Source of the DNA: Paenibacillus sp. FSL R10-2734
GTDB taxonomy: Bacteria > Bacillota > Bacilli > Paenibacillales > Paenibacillaceae
NCBI RefSeq assembly: GCF_037963865.1
Contig: NZ_CP150170.1
Span: forward strand, 4,278,001-4,342,000
Direction of reading: 5' to 3'
DNA: 64,000 bases
Shown one piece after another: positions 49,201 through 56,990 of the stretch. The stretch's first letter is position 1. Every line of letters starts with the position of its first letter. The position numbers and the translations under genes are program-made. The notes under the pieces were generated by a model. It ran no database searches and was not told where the DNA came from. It was given only the letters and a program-made list of their open reading frames with translations.

Positions 49201-50309
49201 TCTGCATGAAGGAGACCCCAGTTCATGTTCTCCTTATCCTTCTGCATGTTCTTCTCACTTTCAATCGCTTGCCAAGTGATCCACGCCGTAGGTTCTAACC
49301 AAGTAATGTCCGTCATAATTCTTTCTGCCAATGCTAGTGCCGGCTCGAAATCATCGTGATCGTGAGCAATTCCGGAAGGACCTAGATCTACTTCAGACAT
49401 CCATAACGGTTTGTCTGCAGCTTTTGCGGCATCTCTGATCTCAGCCCGCTTTGACCCACCGTAGGAGTGGGTATTCATTTTACCAACATTAGCTTTGGTT
49501 GTCTCATCATAAGAATTCCAGTTTCTAACAAAGGTATCCAGAATCGACTCATCCATAGCAGCAATTTCTACAGACTGTAGATTGGCTTTATCCAGTTTAG
49601 CGCGTGTTGTATTAATGATTTTCATCTGAGAACCAACATCCCAGTGGGAACCCTCTTGTCCCCCGCCAAATCCCCAGTAATTCGTACTTGGTTCATTTAC
49701 AGGTGATAGATAATTGAAATCAATATCCCAGTCATTTTTGAAATGCTTCACAACTTCTGTTAAATAGTCAGCAAAATTATCGTACTCATCCCACTTTAAG
49801 TTGTCTTTCCCTGAATCCCAATGACCAGTAGTACTTCCGCTTTCCGTCATATAATACGGAGCAGAATTTGAGAACGCTTCCAGAATGTTGGCACCTCGTT
49901 CTTTCGCTGCTTGTAGCCACCAACGCTGATTCGCATCTTGCGTCCAATCGAATACTCCAGGAGATGGCGAGAATCCAGGTATTTCTCCTCCTTGACGCAT
50001 CGTATTGTAAGAAGGATTCTCCCCGCCGCCAATATTATATCTGGCAATATTAAAGTTTAGTCCTTCAGGTGAGTAGAGCGAATCCGCCAAAGCATCTTTG
50101 ACTTTATCGTTCCAACCACCTGTGATATTACCGAACCAGGCAAGCGATGTTCCCCATCCCTCCCAAGGCTTTTGCATGTGGTTAGGATCAAGCTTAATTG
50201 AAGCATTCGCGGCACTTACTTTCTCACCTGTCAGACCCATAAACATAGGTACAATCAACGAAACAGAAAGAAAAGACATGGACAACCTTCGTCTTACTGT
50301 AGTAATCAT
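43293..50309 (-). CDS. 2338-aa SLH-anchored galactanase: GH30 + GH43 (subfamily 24-like)
   Basis: Modules in order: signal peptide (1-34); GH30 catalytic domain (about 35-485; acid/base Glu near 206 in LSPVNEPSTNYWG followed by QEGSHW, nucleophile Glu near 304 in LWMSEVDLGP), closest by motif to subfamily 5 beta-1,6-galactanases; three F5/8C modules separated by FIVAR-like helical repeats (about 490-1137); GH43 module resembling subfamily 24 exo-beta-1,3-galactanases (about 1140-1557; QAHGGGI, YYWYGEDK, ERPKVVYN, DMTLYVDDDG, REAPTIF); an InlB-type B-repeat (about 1562-1637); an Ig-like domain; FIVAR; Big_2; Pro/Thr linker; shared beta-rich region; three SLH motifs. The ATG has AAGGGGG about 8 nt upstream and a cre site lies 116 bp upstream. 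It is expected to cut the beta-1,6 side chains and beta-1,3 backbone of type II arabinogalactan on the cell surface. The subfamily calls are from motifs only. Confidence 0.88.
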   Translation of the reverse strand: MITTVRRRLSMSFLSVSLIVPMFMGLTGEKVSAANASIKLDPNHMQKPWEGWGTSLAWFGNITGGWNDKVKDALADSLYSPEGLNFNIARYNIGGGENPSYNTMRQGGEIPGFSPSPGVFDWTQDANQRWWLQAAKERGANILEAFSNSAPYYMTESGSTTGHWDSGKDNLKWDEYDNFADYLTEVVKHFKNDWDIDFNYLSPVNEPSTNYWGFGGGQEGSHWDVGSQMKIINTTRAKLDKANLQSVEIAAMDESILDTFVRNWNSYDETTKANVGKMNTHSYGGSKRAEIRDAAKAADKPLWMSEVDLGPSGIAHDHDDFEPALALAERIMTDITWLEPTAWITWQAIESEKNMQKDKENMNWGLLHADFDTQEWWYTKKYYAMQQFSKFIPQGASFIGDTDDNTLAAYDPNTNKIHVVYRNPNITSQNISLDLSQFDTVTGDATPYVSSATENVVQKTKVPVLDNMLQTTVGAKSITTFVIEGASFTGDSVIPQNDMKVTASSAQSGEAAERSLDGDQWTNWHTSWDPKAKGPHSITYDLGAEYDVNKLSYLPRQDKDWNGIITKFTIEVSSDGTVFTPVAQGTWNNDKSEKTATFTSQKARFVKLKVDESNASGSEFASAAEINIMRKSNFTVDTTLLANAISRAENYISANNANVSDLQDLVNEAKVVQANTLATQEEITQILYKLNVEYSVLGQGLIPQSQMSATSDNSASEDGPAKTIDGDIWSKWHTAYNNDYSTLPHSITYNLGKAYNGIYKLQYLPRQDADWNGVVTKFEVSVSDDGTDFTKVVAEGTWNADKTEKTATFNAQGAKYVRFTALESRSDAGKQYASAAEINIFNKQGYKVDFSSLDSAIQAAEKFKTDSEKDESYFKNLDAILIQAATLLKSASATQEEIAKLSSRILIEISNIQNSDPNIKGMSLFYTPEAYHGNPANLMVDNDIYTYFESNWDKNGRKYKSGDYIVVDLGESIRDVGKVLVTPRQDKANGRINQFKIYYSDANLKDLPADGTQAYLDKNFKFAANGSFEANSTSVQSATFKSVEARYIAIQAITTGGDGNTLSTAEIAVSQKQTATFDTSSLQDAIDQLRTLSSISPKVKDAIEKQITTIGNLSDLTEESISYYTRHVKDLYNLYLTVNNRSSIKSGEVWLDTEGVPIQAHGGGILYNEKNKTYYWYGEDKTEGYLPTGVHAYSSKDLYTWQNEGIVLPVFNNPQLGEDEVPDDEIEKLPLYLDENSETYKNSGVPYDPDRKVIITSKDEDYTGNMKAPNNTLSKHNSPERIAELNALYANYSNEKKQGMYKDFNWDKVVERPKVVYNKKNNNYVMWWHQDGPIAGEYWTAEGGVAVSDSPTGPFKYLSTSRLPNVGEEHGNEGMLRDMTLYVDDDGNEATHDKAYLVYSSEENATTIIMMLNDDYTGPAQNEKGESLEGTHYVRAFKDWREAPTIFKQDGVYYMITSGLSGWDPNEAQYRVSTEGMFGPWENKGNPMVNDSRDTFRSQSTFVLPYRDGNGTLVPNKFIFMADRWYPNNLSDSRYVWLPLELDNENRRVAISWHDEWKTSQLNTGTTINFNSNGGSSISSLYGAEVGTKITAPAEPTREGFKFENWYKDEALKNVWDFTIDTVPTNDITLYAKWVPVAAPVITNIMPVNVATVTGTPPVLPTVVTAVYSDGTTQDKSVVWDLIDPSEYAEARSFSVSGVVDGTVIPAIANVIVSDDVYRAQLAARIADAQAIHDLAVEGTAAGQYPIGSKQELLASILEAQQTVDNNSTTQQELEQATNNLNSALQVFEASKNQHVKVQSISITSTSSSIDVKKGTLQLQAEILPVDATNKSVTWAVYGADGIAPTDTAIINTNGLLTAVKNGVVKVVATSVDNTTVYGTKEITISGQNDSPEPTPDPGTNPGTNPGNPTTPTNPTPTPTTPPTKEDPHRYVPTGKELQSETTQNGTTSLTINIDKEALTKKLELLNKTTGTPNLDIEIPGVNSRNAVNLPLDVLYNSLKANKDTIITLSSHLGRYELPLSNLNREELEKAAKVAGATLIIRMDNMTSQHEQKFEQSIVEKGMKRVSDIIAYKVILKSDDKEEELQRFGNMFMTRVINMDGVIQDPSSATAVIFDPITGQMRFVPSVFNVKNGKTEVSIFGQANSLYAIVQNKKTFDDMIGHWAQKDVETLASKLIINGMTDQAFAPAGQVTRAQFAALLVRGLGLSTESVTNMFADVSATAWYSQDVNTAAKLGLIKGVGEGKFSPDARITREQMVVMIMNAVGLVQGDHKEESQTHTPFADQNRISDYAAQAVTEAVSKGLIKGKTGTTFAPQDAATRAEAAVMIKQILQYLKFLN

Positions 50310-50424
50310 CTAGATTACCCCCTTATCACATAATTGAACTTTAAATCGATGACACTTTAAACAATTTTCCATTCACCATTGTCATTGCACTGTTTTCTAG
50401 ATTTTTATCACCTCCTCTATGGAG

Positions 50425-50438
50425 TGTAAACGATTACA
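50425..50438 (-). promoter_or_regulatory. cre (CcpA) site upstream of the galactanase gene
   Basis: TGTAAACGATTACA matches the cre consensus fully. It lies 116 bp upstream of the 2338-aa gene and just after the lacZ terminator, so the three giant surface genes probably have a promoter here under catabolite control. Confidence 0.6.
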
Positions 50439-50482
50439 ATTATGTATCCTAAAACTATTAATTCATTCTTAAATAAGATTTG

Positions 50483-50510
50483 GTTGCCCCAATCTCACAA
50501 TTGGGGCAAC
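50483..50510 (-). terminator. Terminator after the GH2 beta-galactosidase gene
   Basis: GTTGCCCCAAT and ATTGGGGCAAC pair over 11 bases with a 6-nt loop, 17 nt past the lacZ stop. The tail on the minus strand is modestly T-rich. Confidence 0.6.
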
Positions 50511-50526
50511 TCTAATCTGTCTCAAA

Positions 50527-53500
50527 TCATGCTCTACGAATCGTAAACTCAAAATCCATATCTACTGAAGGATCAATTTGATATTCATCAAGGACTGGCG
50601 CTCCCCAGCTGTCATCACCGCCAACGCCCATTTGACGCCCGGCAATCGTAACAACGGTATTATGAATGTTCGGAAGCTCATAATGATGCGTCGCATTCTC
50701 CAGCTCCATTGCCGAATATGGCGATATATTGGCTTCAACTGGTGTTGCGATTGGTGCCGCTATTATAATACCTTGGCCATGATCGTTGGTTATGGATACC
50801 TCGCGCACACCTGTACGGTTGCCCGATTCCTGTGGTACCAGATATGAGGACACATTATCTCCTGCTTGGTTGCTGAAGCGACATAATCTTGCACCAAACG
50901 CACGGTCGATATAATTCTCTTGCGGCCCATTCGCATACCAATTCAACTGGTAGTAATCCGCTGGTACCTTGAAGGTTAGAGCGAAAATTGGAAGCTGCGG
51001 TAAACCCGGTTCTCCATGGTAGCTTGTTTTCACTTTAATGCTTCCATCTGAGAACACTGTGTAAGTCACACTTACTCGTACTTCCTCTGACACACTCAGT
51101 TTATACACATAAGTTACGGTCGCTCGGTCTGTCTCTTCCATGAGCTCGAAGCTTAACGCTCTCCGGGTCAAACTTGCTGCATACCAAGAGGAAGAATCGA
51201 AATGTATGCCCGCGCCTTTGTCGTTATCCGTCATTGCTCTCCAGAAGAGTGGCGCCGGCGGTGAAGAGATCATTTCCCGTCCTGAATATTTAACAGATAT
51301 TAGGGTTCCAGCCTGCTTCGAGAACATAACGGAAAAGTCACGTCCATGAACGCCAATATTCACATCCCCTTCAACAACGCGAAAATCATTCAAGGCAGGT
51401 GTTACCGTAGGATGTCTTAAAGCCTCATCAGCTGATGTGTTCCCCACTTGAAAAACATGCTGTCCAAAAGCGATTTCATAACCAGCGTTTGCCCATAATG
51501 AATCTTCTTTGAGCACAAGGGAAACATCTAAACTATACTCACCTGACTGATTCCTAATATCCGGTAAATCTAGTTCTACATATCTTTCTTCTCCGGGTTT
51601 AACCCGTGTGAATACAATTCCACGATAGATTTCCCTGCCCTCATAATTCAGACCATATTTCAATTTATAAGCATCCAAACCAACAAATAAGTTCTCATTT
51701 ATGATGGTAACGCCCTGGCAATCCGGTGATAGTTTGACGTTCTGATACAGGAATTTCACTTCCTGCATTTTCGGAGACCATCTCCGATCCGCATATACAA
51801 TTCCGTTTCCTGAAAAGTTATAATCGGTCGAACGGTCATCAAAATCTCCTCCATAAGCCATGTAGGGTTTACCATATCGATCATTTTTTACGATAACCTG
51901 ATCCATGAAGTCCCAGATGAATCCACCTTGATACATTGGATACTTCTGTTCTAGCTCTGTGTATTTATGCAATCCTCCGACGGAATTACCCATCGCATGC
52001 ATATATTCGCAGCTAATATATGGCTTTAATGGATTCTCTTTTAAATACATTTCGATATCTGCTGCTTTCGCATACATCCGGCTCTCCATATCGCTAGAAT
52101 CATCAAATTCGCGGTTATGGAACACCCCTTCATAATGAACCAAACGGGTGGAATCCTTCTCTCGAAAATAATTTGCTACATTTCGAATGACTTCTCCAGC
52201 AAAAGACTCGTTGCCACATGACCAAATCAGAATCGATGGATGGTTCTTGTCTCTCTCTACCATAGAAATCGCACGGTCCATTACGATATCCTGCCATTCA
52301 GGCTTACTACCTGGTATGTTCCAAGACGGTTCTACGACCCCCATTTTCTGCCATGATCCATGCGACTCTAAATTCATCTCGTCAATAACATACACACCGT
52401 ATTCATCGCACAGCTCGTACCAGAGCGTTTCATTCGGATAGTGCGACGTCCGTACAGCGTTGATATTCGCTTGTTTCAGAGTCTTTATATCCCATAGCAT
52501 ATCTTCTTTCGTAATGCTGCGACCGAAGCGGGAATTAAACTCGTGGCGGTTGACACCTTTGAATACAATACGTTTACCATTTAAATGCATAATCTTATCT
52601 ATCATTTCGAATTTTCGAAAGCCCACCTTTTGCGGCACGACTTCCACAAGATTCCCGGAAGCGTTATAGACAGAGACGTATAGAGTATACAAATTAGGCT
52701 CTTCTGCACTCCACAGCAGGACCTTTGTTGCCTCCAGCGTAAGCGAAACAGATTCTCCCGAAACTCCATTCTCACCGCGAGCTACAAGATTTCCTGCATT
52801 ATCCTTAAGCTCTAGGATTACTTTCGAAGCAGATTTACCTATTAACTGCATCACAGCCGTTAGCGTTCCCTGCTCAAACTTCTCATCCAGATCAGTCTGA
52901 ACGTGAAGATCCCGCACATGAACTTCCGGCACAGTGTATAGATACACGTCGCGAAAAATTCCAGAAAATCGCCAAAAATCCTGATCCTCCAGCCAACTCC
53001 CGGTACTGCGCTGATAAACCTCGACCGCCAGCTTATTCTCGCCTTCCGTCAAATACGGTGTCAGGTCAAATTCACTTGGAGTAAAGCTATCTTCGCTATA
53101 GCCAACAAATTCCCCATTTAGCCATATATAAAAAGCAGTTTCAACTCCCTGAAAAGAGATATACAATGGACGTTGCTCCCAGCCCGCAGGAACTACAAAA
53201 TACTTCACATAGCTGCCTACAGGATTGTGGTCCTCGGATATCATCGGAGGTCTAAGATGCTCATGACCATCCCATGGGTACATCGTATTCACGTATTGTG
53301 GCTGCCCAAAACCCTGTAGTTGAATATGTCCAGGAACCTCAATATCAGCCCACCCTCTGCAGGACACGTTATCCTTATAAAAATGCTCCTGCCGCTCCAT
53401 TGCATTATGGGCATAACTAAATTTCCAGCTTCCGTTTAGGCTATGGCGCCAGGGCATTTCTCCAAGCCCTTCGGCTTCTACTATCGATTCATAATATCGA

Positions 53501-53598
53501 TGATCGGAGTGAGCCAGCATTCTTCCCACTGCATAAATGGTAGGATCTGATAACCATTCCAGACTTGGTGCGAGACCTCGTTCAACTTGCTGCTTCAT
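50527..53598 (-). CDS. lacZ: GH2 beta-galactosidase (LacZ type), cytoplasmic
   Basis: 1023 residues, the usual LacZ length, with no signal peptide, so it acts in the cytoplasm on imported beta-galactosides. It shows the sugar-binding N-terminal domain (WLNGEFVGYSEDSFTPSEFD), the GH2 signature NRHEFNSRFGRSI, the acid/base in ILIWSCGNES, the nucleophile in YISCEYMHAMGNS, and a C-terminal beta-gal small-chain domain (WYANGPQENYIDR). The ATG has AAGGAGGA 7-8 nt upstream. It lies 38 bp after the second permease and is co-transcribed with the transporter, which links it to the products of the surface galactanases. Confidence 0.95.
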   Translation of the reverse strand: MKQQVERGLAPSLEWLSDPTIYAVGRMLAHSDHRYYESIVEAEGLGEMPWRHSLNGSWKFSYAHNAMERQEHFYKDNVSCRGWADIEVPGHIQLQGFGQPQYVNTMYPWDGHEHLRPPMISEDHNPVGSYVKYFVVPAGWEQRPLYISFQGVETAFYIWLNGEFVGYSEDSFTPSEFDLTPYLTEGENKLAVEVYQRSTGSWLEDQDFWRFSGIFRDVYLYTVPEVHVRDLHVQTDLDEKFEQGTLTAVMQLIGKSASKVILELKDNAGNLVARGENGVSGESVSLTLEATKVLLWSAEEPNLYTLYVSVYNASGNLVEVVPQKVGFRKFEMIDKIMHLNGKRIVFKGVNRHEFNSRFGRSITKEDMLWDIKTLKQANINAVRTSHYPNETLWYELCDEYGVYVIDEMNLESHGSWQKMGVVEPSWNIPGSKPEWQDIVMDRAISMVERDKNHPSILIWSCGNESFAGEVIRNVANYFREKDSTRLVHYEGVFHNREFDDSSDMESRMYAKAADIEMYLKENPLKPYISCEYMHAMGNSVGGLHKYTELEQKYPMYQGGFIWDFMDQVIVKNDRYGKPYMAYGGDFDDRSTDYNFSGNGIVYADRRWSPKMQEVKFLYQNVKLSPDCQGVTIINENLFVGLDAYKLKYGLNYEGREIYRGIVFTRVKPGEERYVELDLPDIRNQSGEYSLDVSLVLKEDSLWANAGYEIAFGQHVFQVGNTSADEALRHPTVTPALNDFRVVEGDVNIGVHGRDFSVMFSKQAGTLISVKYSGREMISSPPAPLFWRAMTDNDKGAGIHFDSSSWYAASLTRRALSFELMEETDRATVTYVYKLSVSEEVRVSVTYTVFSDGSIKVKTSYHGEPGLPQLPIFALTFKVPADYYQLNWYANGPQENYIDRAFGARLCRFSNQAGDNVSSYLVPQESGNRTGVREVSITNDHGQGIIIAAPIATPVEANISPYSAMELENATHHYELPNIHNTVVTIAGRQMGVGGDDSWGAPVLDEYQIDPSVDMDFEFTIRRA

Positions 53599-53636
53599 CT
53601 ATTTGTCCTCCTTCTTTTCTAAAAATGTTCGCTACC

Positions 53637-54458
53637 TTATTTTACTGAGCCCGTCATCCCGGCCACAAATTGCTTTTGCATCATGAAGAATACTAGTGCC
53701 GTCGGCAGAGTCGTAATGACGATTGCGGACATAATCAGACCATAGTCAGGAGCATAACCCGATCCAAGATTCGAGATTAGAAGTGGCACGGTCATATTTT
53801 CTTGGGACTGCAATACGATCAGCGGCCATAGATAATTGTTCCAGCTGTTTAGGAATGTGATAATCGCGGCAGCAGCGTAAGTGGATTTCATCGTCGGCAT
53901 ATAAATGCGGAAGAACAAACCAAACTCAGACAAGCCATCGATGCGACCGGCCTCCATCATATCCTTAGGAAACATTTTTGTGCTTTGACGGAAAAAGAAA
54001 ATCAGAAATGCTGTTGTGAATGTTGGCAGAATGACTGCCGCTGCTGTATCGATACCAAGAAACGGTACAACGCTTGATACTTTTGCGAACATTTGAAACA
54101 AAGGAACCATAATTGCCGCAAATGGAATCATCATTGAGGCAAGCAAAATATTAAATACGATATCTTTACTCCGACTGCGGTACATTTCAAAGCCATATCC
54201 AGCCGCTGATGCTACCAGCAATGAAAGCACAGTAGTCACAACAGAGATTTTTGCGGAGTTCCAAAGGGCTTGCCACATATCTACGGAACTAAATAAGTTA
54301 TCTATATTCTTAAAGAGATGCGTACCGGGTAGCAATGTCCCTTTAGTTACATCAACCGACTGATTCGTGGCACTAATAACCATCCAGATAAACGGAAAAA
54401 TAGAGATCAGCGCTGCTAGAACTAGGAACAGGTAAGTAAACATGCGTTTAGTTTTCAT
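53637..54458 (-). CDS. Sugar ABC transporter permease (MalG/AraQ type)
   Basis: 273 residues with six hydrophobic helices and the EAA loop MMEAGRIDGLSEFGLFFRIY near residue 175-195. The C terminus MQKQFVAGMTGSVK is typical of CUT1 second permeases. The stop codon of the preceding permease overlaps this ATG by one base (TAATG). It forms the translocation channel with the 54458-55387 product and delivers substrate to the GH2 enzyme encoded immediately downstream. Confidence 0.93.
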   Translation of the reverse strand: MKTKRMFTYLFLVLAALISIFPFIWMVISATNQSVDVTKGTLLPGTHLFKNIDNLFSSVDMWQALWNSAKISVVTTVLSLLVASAAGYGFEMYRSRSKDIVFNILLASMMIPFAAIMVPLFQMFAKVSSVVPFLGIDTAAAVILPTFTTAFLIFFFRQSTKMFPKDMMEAGRIDGLSEFGLFFRIYMPTMKSTYAAAAIITFLNSWNNYLWPLIVLQSQENMTVPLLISNLGSGYAPDYGLIMSAIVITTLPTALVFFMMQKQFVAGMTGSVK

Positions 54459-55387
54459 TATCTCTTGTCGCCTCCTACTTTGTTCTGAATGAGCGTCAGT
54501 ATGAGCACCATTACAACAATGGAATAGGAGACGGTTGCAGCGTATCCAAAGTCAGGAGTGTATTCAAAGGAAAGGTTATAAATATATTGGGAAATCGACA
54601 TGGTTGCATTGCCGGGTCCACCTTTCGTGATGTTAACCACTTCGTCAAACAACTGAAGTGTTCCAATGGTCGATGTTATCGTCGTAAACAAGATAATCGG
54701 CTTCAATAGAGGAATTGTAATTTTGAAAAATTGCGTAACTGCGCTTGCGCCATCTATATGAGCAGCTTCATAAATAGATTTGTCGACATTTTGCAGGGAT
54801 GACAAATAGAAAATCATATTATAGCCAGTAAAGCGCCATGTGATGGCAATGATGATCGTAACTTTGGCCCAGAAAGGGTCAGTAATCCATTGAATGGGTT
54901 CGCTGATTAGATGGAGATTCACCAGGAATTTATTAATGATACCTTCGGCTCCAAACATGTACTTAAACACAACGGAGTACGCTACAAGTGACGTTACCGT
55001 TGGAAGAAATATGGCTGTTCTGAAAAACCCCTTAAATTTCAGCCTTTCATCATTAAGCAGCACCGCGATAAAGAGCGCCAGCACCAGCATGACTGGGACT
55101 TGAATAATTAAGTAAATAAATGTGTTTTTAACGGCTGTAAGGAAAGTAGTATCGCTAAACAATCGAATATAATTATCTAGTCCGGTAAACTGTAGATTGC
55201 TTCCTCTACCCGTCTTGAAGGATAGAATTAAAGCTTGAATCATTGGATAAAAATAGAACACACTGATCATGATGACCGGCACAAGGACGAATAACCATCC
55301 CGTCAGATGAATCTGCCTTTGACCTTTAGAGCTCTTTATTTTTTCCGGGCTTAGCCCTGTCTTTATAGTTCCCACTCCACTCCGCAC
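54458..55387 (-). CDS. Sugar ABC transporter permease (MalF/AraP type)
   Basis: 309 residues with six helices after a 25-residue basic N-terminal stretch. The EAA loop is YEAAHIDGASAVTQFFKITI near residue 208-228. The start is not certain: GTG at 55387 and an in-frame GTG at 55375 are both close to an AAGGG stretch. It is the first permease of the transporter, 110 bp after the binding-protein gene; that gap shows nothing notable. The ATPase is missing from the locus, as usual for CUT1 systems that share MsmX. Confidence 0.9.
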   Translation of the reverse strand: MRSGVGTIKTGLSPEKIKSSKGQRQIHLTGWLFVLVPVIMISVFYFYPMIQALILSFKTGRGSNLQFTGLDNYIRLFSDTTFLTAVKNTFIYLIIQVPVMLVLALFIAVLLNDERLKFKGFFRTAIFLPTVTSLVAYSVVFKYMFGAEGIINKFLVNLHLISEPIQWITDPFWAKVTIIIAITWRFTGYNMIFYLSSLQNVDKSIYEAAHIDGASAVTQFFKITIPLLKPIILFTTITSTIGTLQLFDEVVNITKGGPGNATMSISQYIYNLSFEYTPDFGYAATVSYSIVVMVLILTLIQNKVGGDKR

Positions 55388-55497
55388 CCTTCTGTCTTAT
55401 ATATTAGAGATGAAAGCCCCTGCTACCTATCCTTCTGTAGAAATCCAATTACAGGAGAAGAAGGAGCAAGGGCATAGTTCATACAGCCTAAGTGCGA

Positions 55498-56805
55498 TTA
55501 GCGAATTTGAGTATCCGCTTGCTTCTGTGCATCTTTCAGCACAGTATCCACATCTTTACCACCTAGATAAGCTTGCATCGCTACAACCATAATGTCCTCT
55601 ATCGCGTAAGTGTTCATACCGTAGTTAACATTAGGAATTTGCTCAGTCCATGCTGCAAAGTCTGATACGACCTTTTGGCCTTTGAAGAATTCATCCGTAG
55701 CTGAGTAAGCTTCTCCGCTTGCAGCTGCTTTCAAGGTACCGATGACACCCACTTTAGTATTCAGTGTCTGATACAGTTCAGCGTCAGAAGCAAATGTCTT
55801 AGCAAGGAATTCCGCAGCTGCTTCTTTACCATCTACATTCATTACATACCATGAGCTACCACCAAGGTTGGATGCGTGAACGGAGCCTTCTGTTGCTAGC
55901 TTAGGAAGTGGTGCTACGGCCCACTTACCGGATTGGGAGGCTTCGGCTTTAATCGAAGCAGTTATCCAGTTACCTGTCGGTACGGAAGCCACTTCACCAC
56001 TATTGAACGCACCTACAAATTGGCTCCAGTCCGAGATTACTTTCACAATGCCGGAATCCATCATTTCTTTGTACATTACGAGTGCCTCTTTCAATGCAGC
56101 GTTATCTGCTATCGTCGGAGTCTGACCGTCTTTTCCTGTATACCACGCACCTGCCGATTGGATCATCACTCGGATTTGTCCAAGGTCATTCGGATCAAGC
56201 GTGAGCATACTTTTACCAGTTTTCGCTTTTACAGCTTTACCGATCTCGATATATTGCTTCCAGTCGATATCCTGTAGTGCATCCAAGCTATAGCCGGCTT
56301 GTTCGAGATAGTCTGTCCGTACGTACATTCCTGTTACACCAGAATCAAACGGAACACCATATTGCTTGCCGTCAACACTGGTTGGACCAATTTTATAATC
56401 TGCAAAACTATCTGCTTTTACGAGGTCCGTCAATTCATAAAAGGAATCCGGATACGCTTGCAAGAAGCTCTGTGCACGGTAATCCTCAATGAGTACGATG
56501 TTAGGCAATCCTTTTGTGGAACCAGAGTTTAGCCCCGTATTCAACTTTTGTACGATATCAGCCTGCGCATTCTCTACGACGTTTATCGTAACGTCCTTAT
56601 TGACTTTCGAATAAGCATCTTTGGCAACATTCATAGCGGCAATGTTAAACGCCGGGTCCCAAGCCCAAACTGTAATCTCTTTTGCTTGGGTACTACCTTC
56701 AGCTCCGGAGTTACCAGAGTTGCTCGGTTCATTTTTCGTTCCACCTGTGGAACATGCCGACAAAAGAACCACACTAGCCAGCATTACGGATAATAATTTT
56801 TTCAC
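55498..56805 (-). CDS. Extracellular sugar-binding lipoprotein (CUT1 solute-binding protein)
   Basis: 435 residues. The start is a GTG at 56805 (VKKLLSVMLASVVLLSAC, lipobox LSAC) with GAGGGGG about 9 nt upstream; the frame continues 75 bases further, but that part runs through a hairpin and has no signal peptide. The mature protein begins with a Gly/Ser/Asn-rich spacer and has the usual binding-protein motifs (GVPFDSGVTGMYVRTDYLEQ, GSSWYVM, DVDTVLKDAQKQAD). It captures the oligosaccharide released on the surface and passes it to the permeases downstream. The ligand is inferred to be a galacto-oligosaccharide from the neighbours only. Confidence 0.93.
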   Translation of the reverse strand: MKKLLSVMLASVVLLSACSTGGTKNEPSNSGNSGAEGSTQAKEITVWAWDPAFNIAAMNVAKDAYSKVNKDVTINVVENAQADIVQKLNTGLNSGSTKGLPNIVLIEDYRAQSFLQAYPDSFYELTDLVKADSFADYKIGPTSVDGKQYGVPFDSGVTGMYVRTDYLEQAGYSLDALQDIDWKQYIEIGKAVKAKTGKSMLTLDPNDLGQIRVMIQSAGAWYTGKDGQTPTIADNAALKEALVMYKEMMDSGIVKVISDWSQFVGAFNSGEVASVPTGNWITASIKAEASQSGKWAVAPLPKLATEGSVHASNLGGSSWYVMNVDGKEAAAEFLAKTFASDAELYQTLNTKVGVIGTLKAAASGEAYSATDEFFKGQKVVSDFAAWTEQIPNVNYGMNTYAIEDIMVVAMQAYLGGKDVDTVLKDAQKQADTQIR

Positions 56806-56838
56806 TACGTAAACCCCCTCGTTAATCTGTAAAATAAT

Positions 56839-56876
56839 AAAGATGGAAGCGTTCTCCCTGCTACGCCTCCATCTTA
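56839..56876 (-). promoter_or_regulatory. Terminator-like hairpin in the leader of the binding-protein gene
   Basis: On the minus strand AAGATGGAGGCG, a 12-nt loop, CGCTTCCATCTT, then TTATTATTTT: a good rho-independent terminator 34 nt before the binding-protein start and 115 nt after the kinase stop. Part of it (56844-56857) also resembles a cre site with one mismatch. It may end the regulator mRNA, attenuate read-through, or stabilise the 5' end of the transporter mRNA. Confidence 0.5.
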
Positions 56877-56990
56877 GCATTTTGTATTCGCTTTCTTTGG
56901 CAGTATATTTGTTAGCTTTGGTGTTATTATTGGGTACTGATTTGATTCTGATATCAACTCTGGTACAATCTTTAGTTTTTTGTAAATTAT

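Noticed and set aside
56806..56880. N-terminal extension of the binding-protein frame
   Set aside because: It would place translation through a strong hairpin and put 25 residues before the signal peptide; the GTG at 56805 has the ribosome site.
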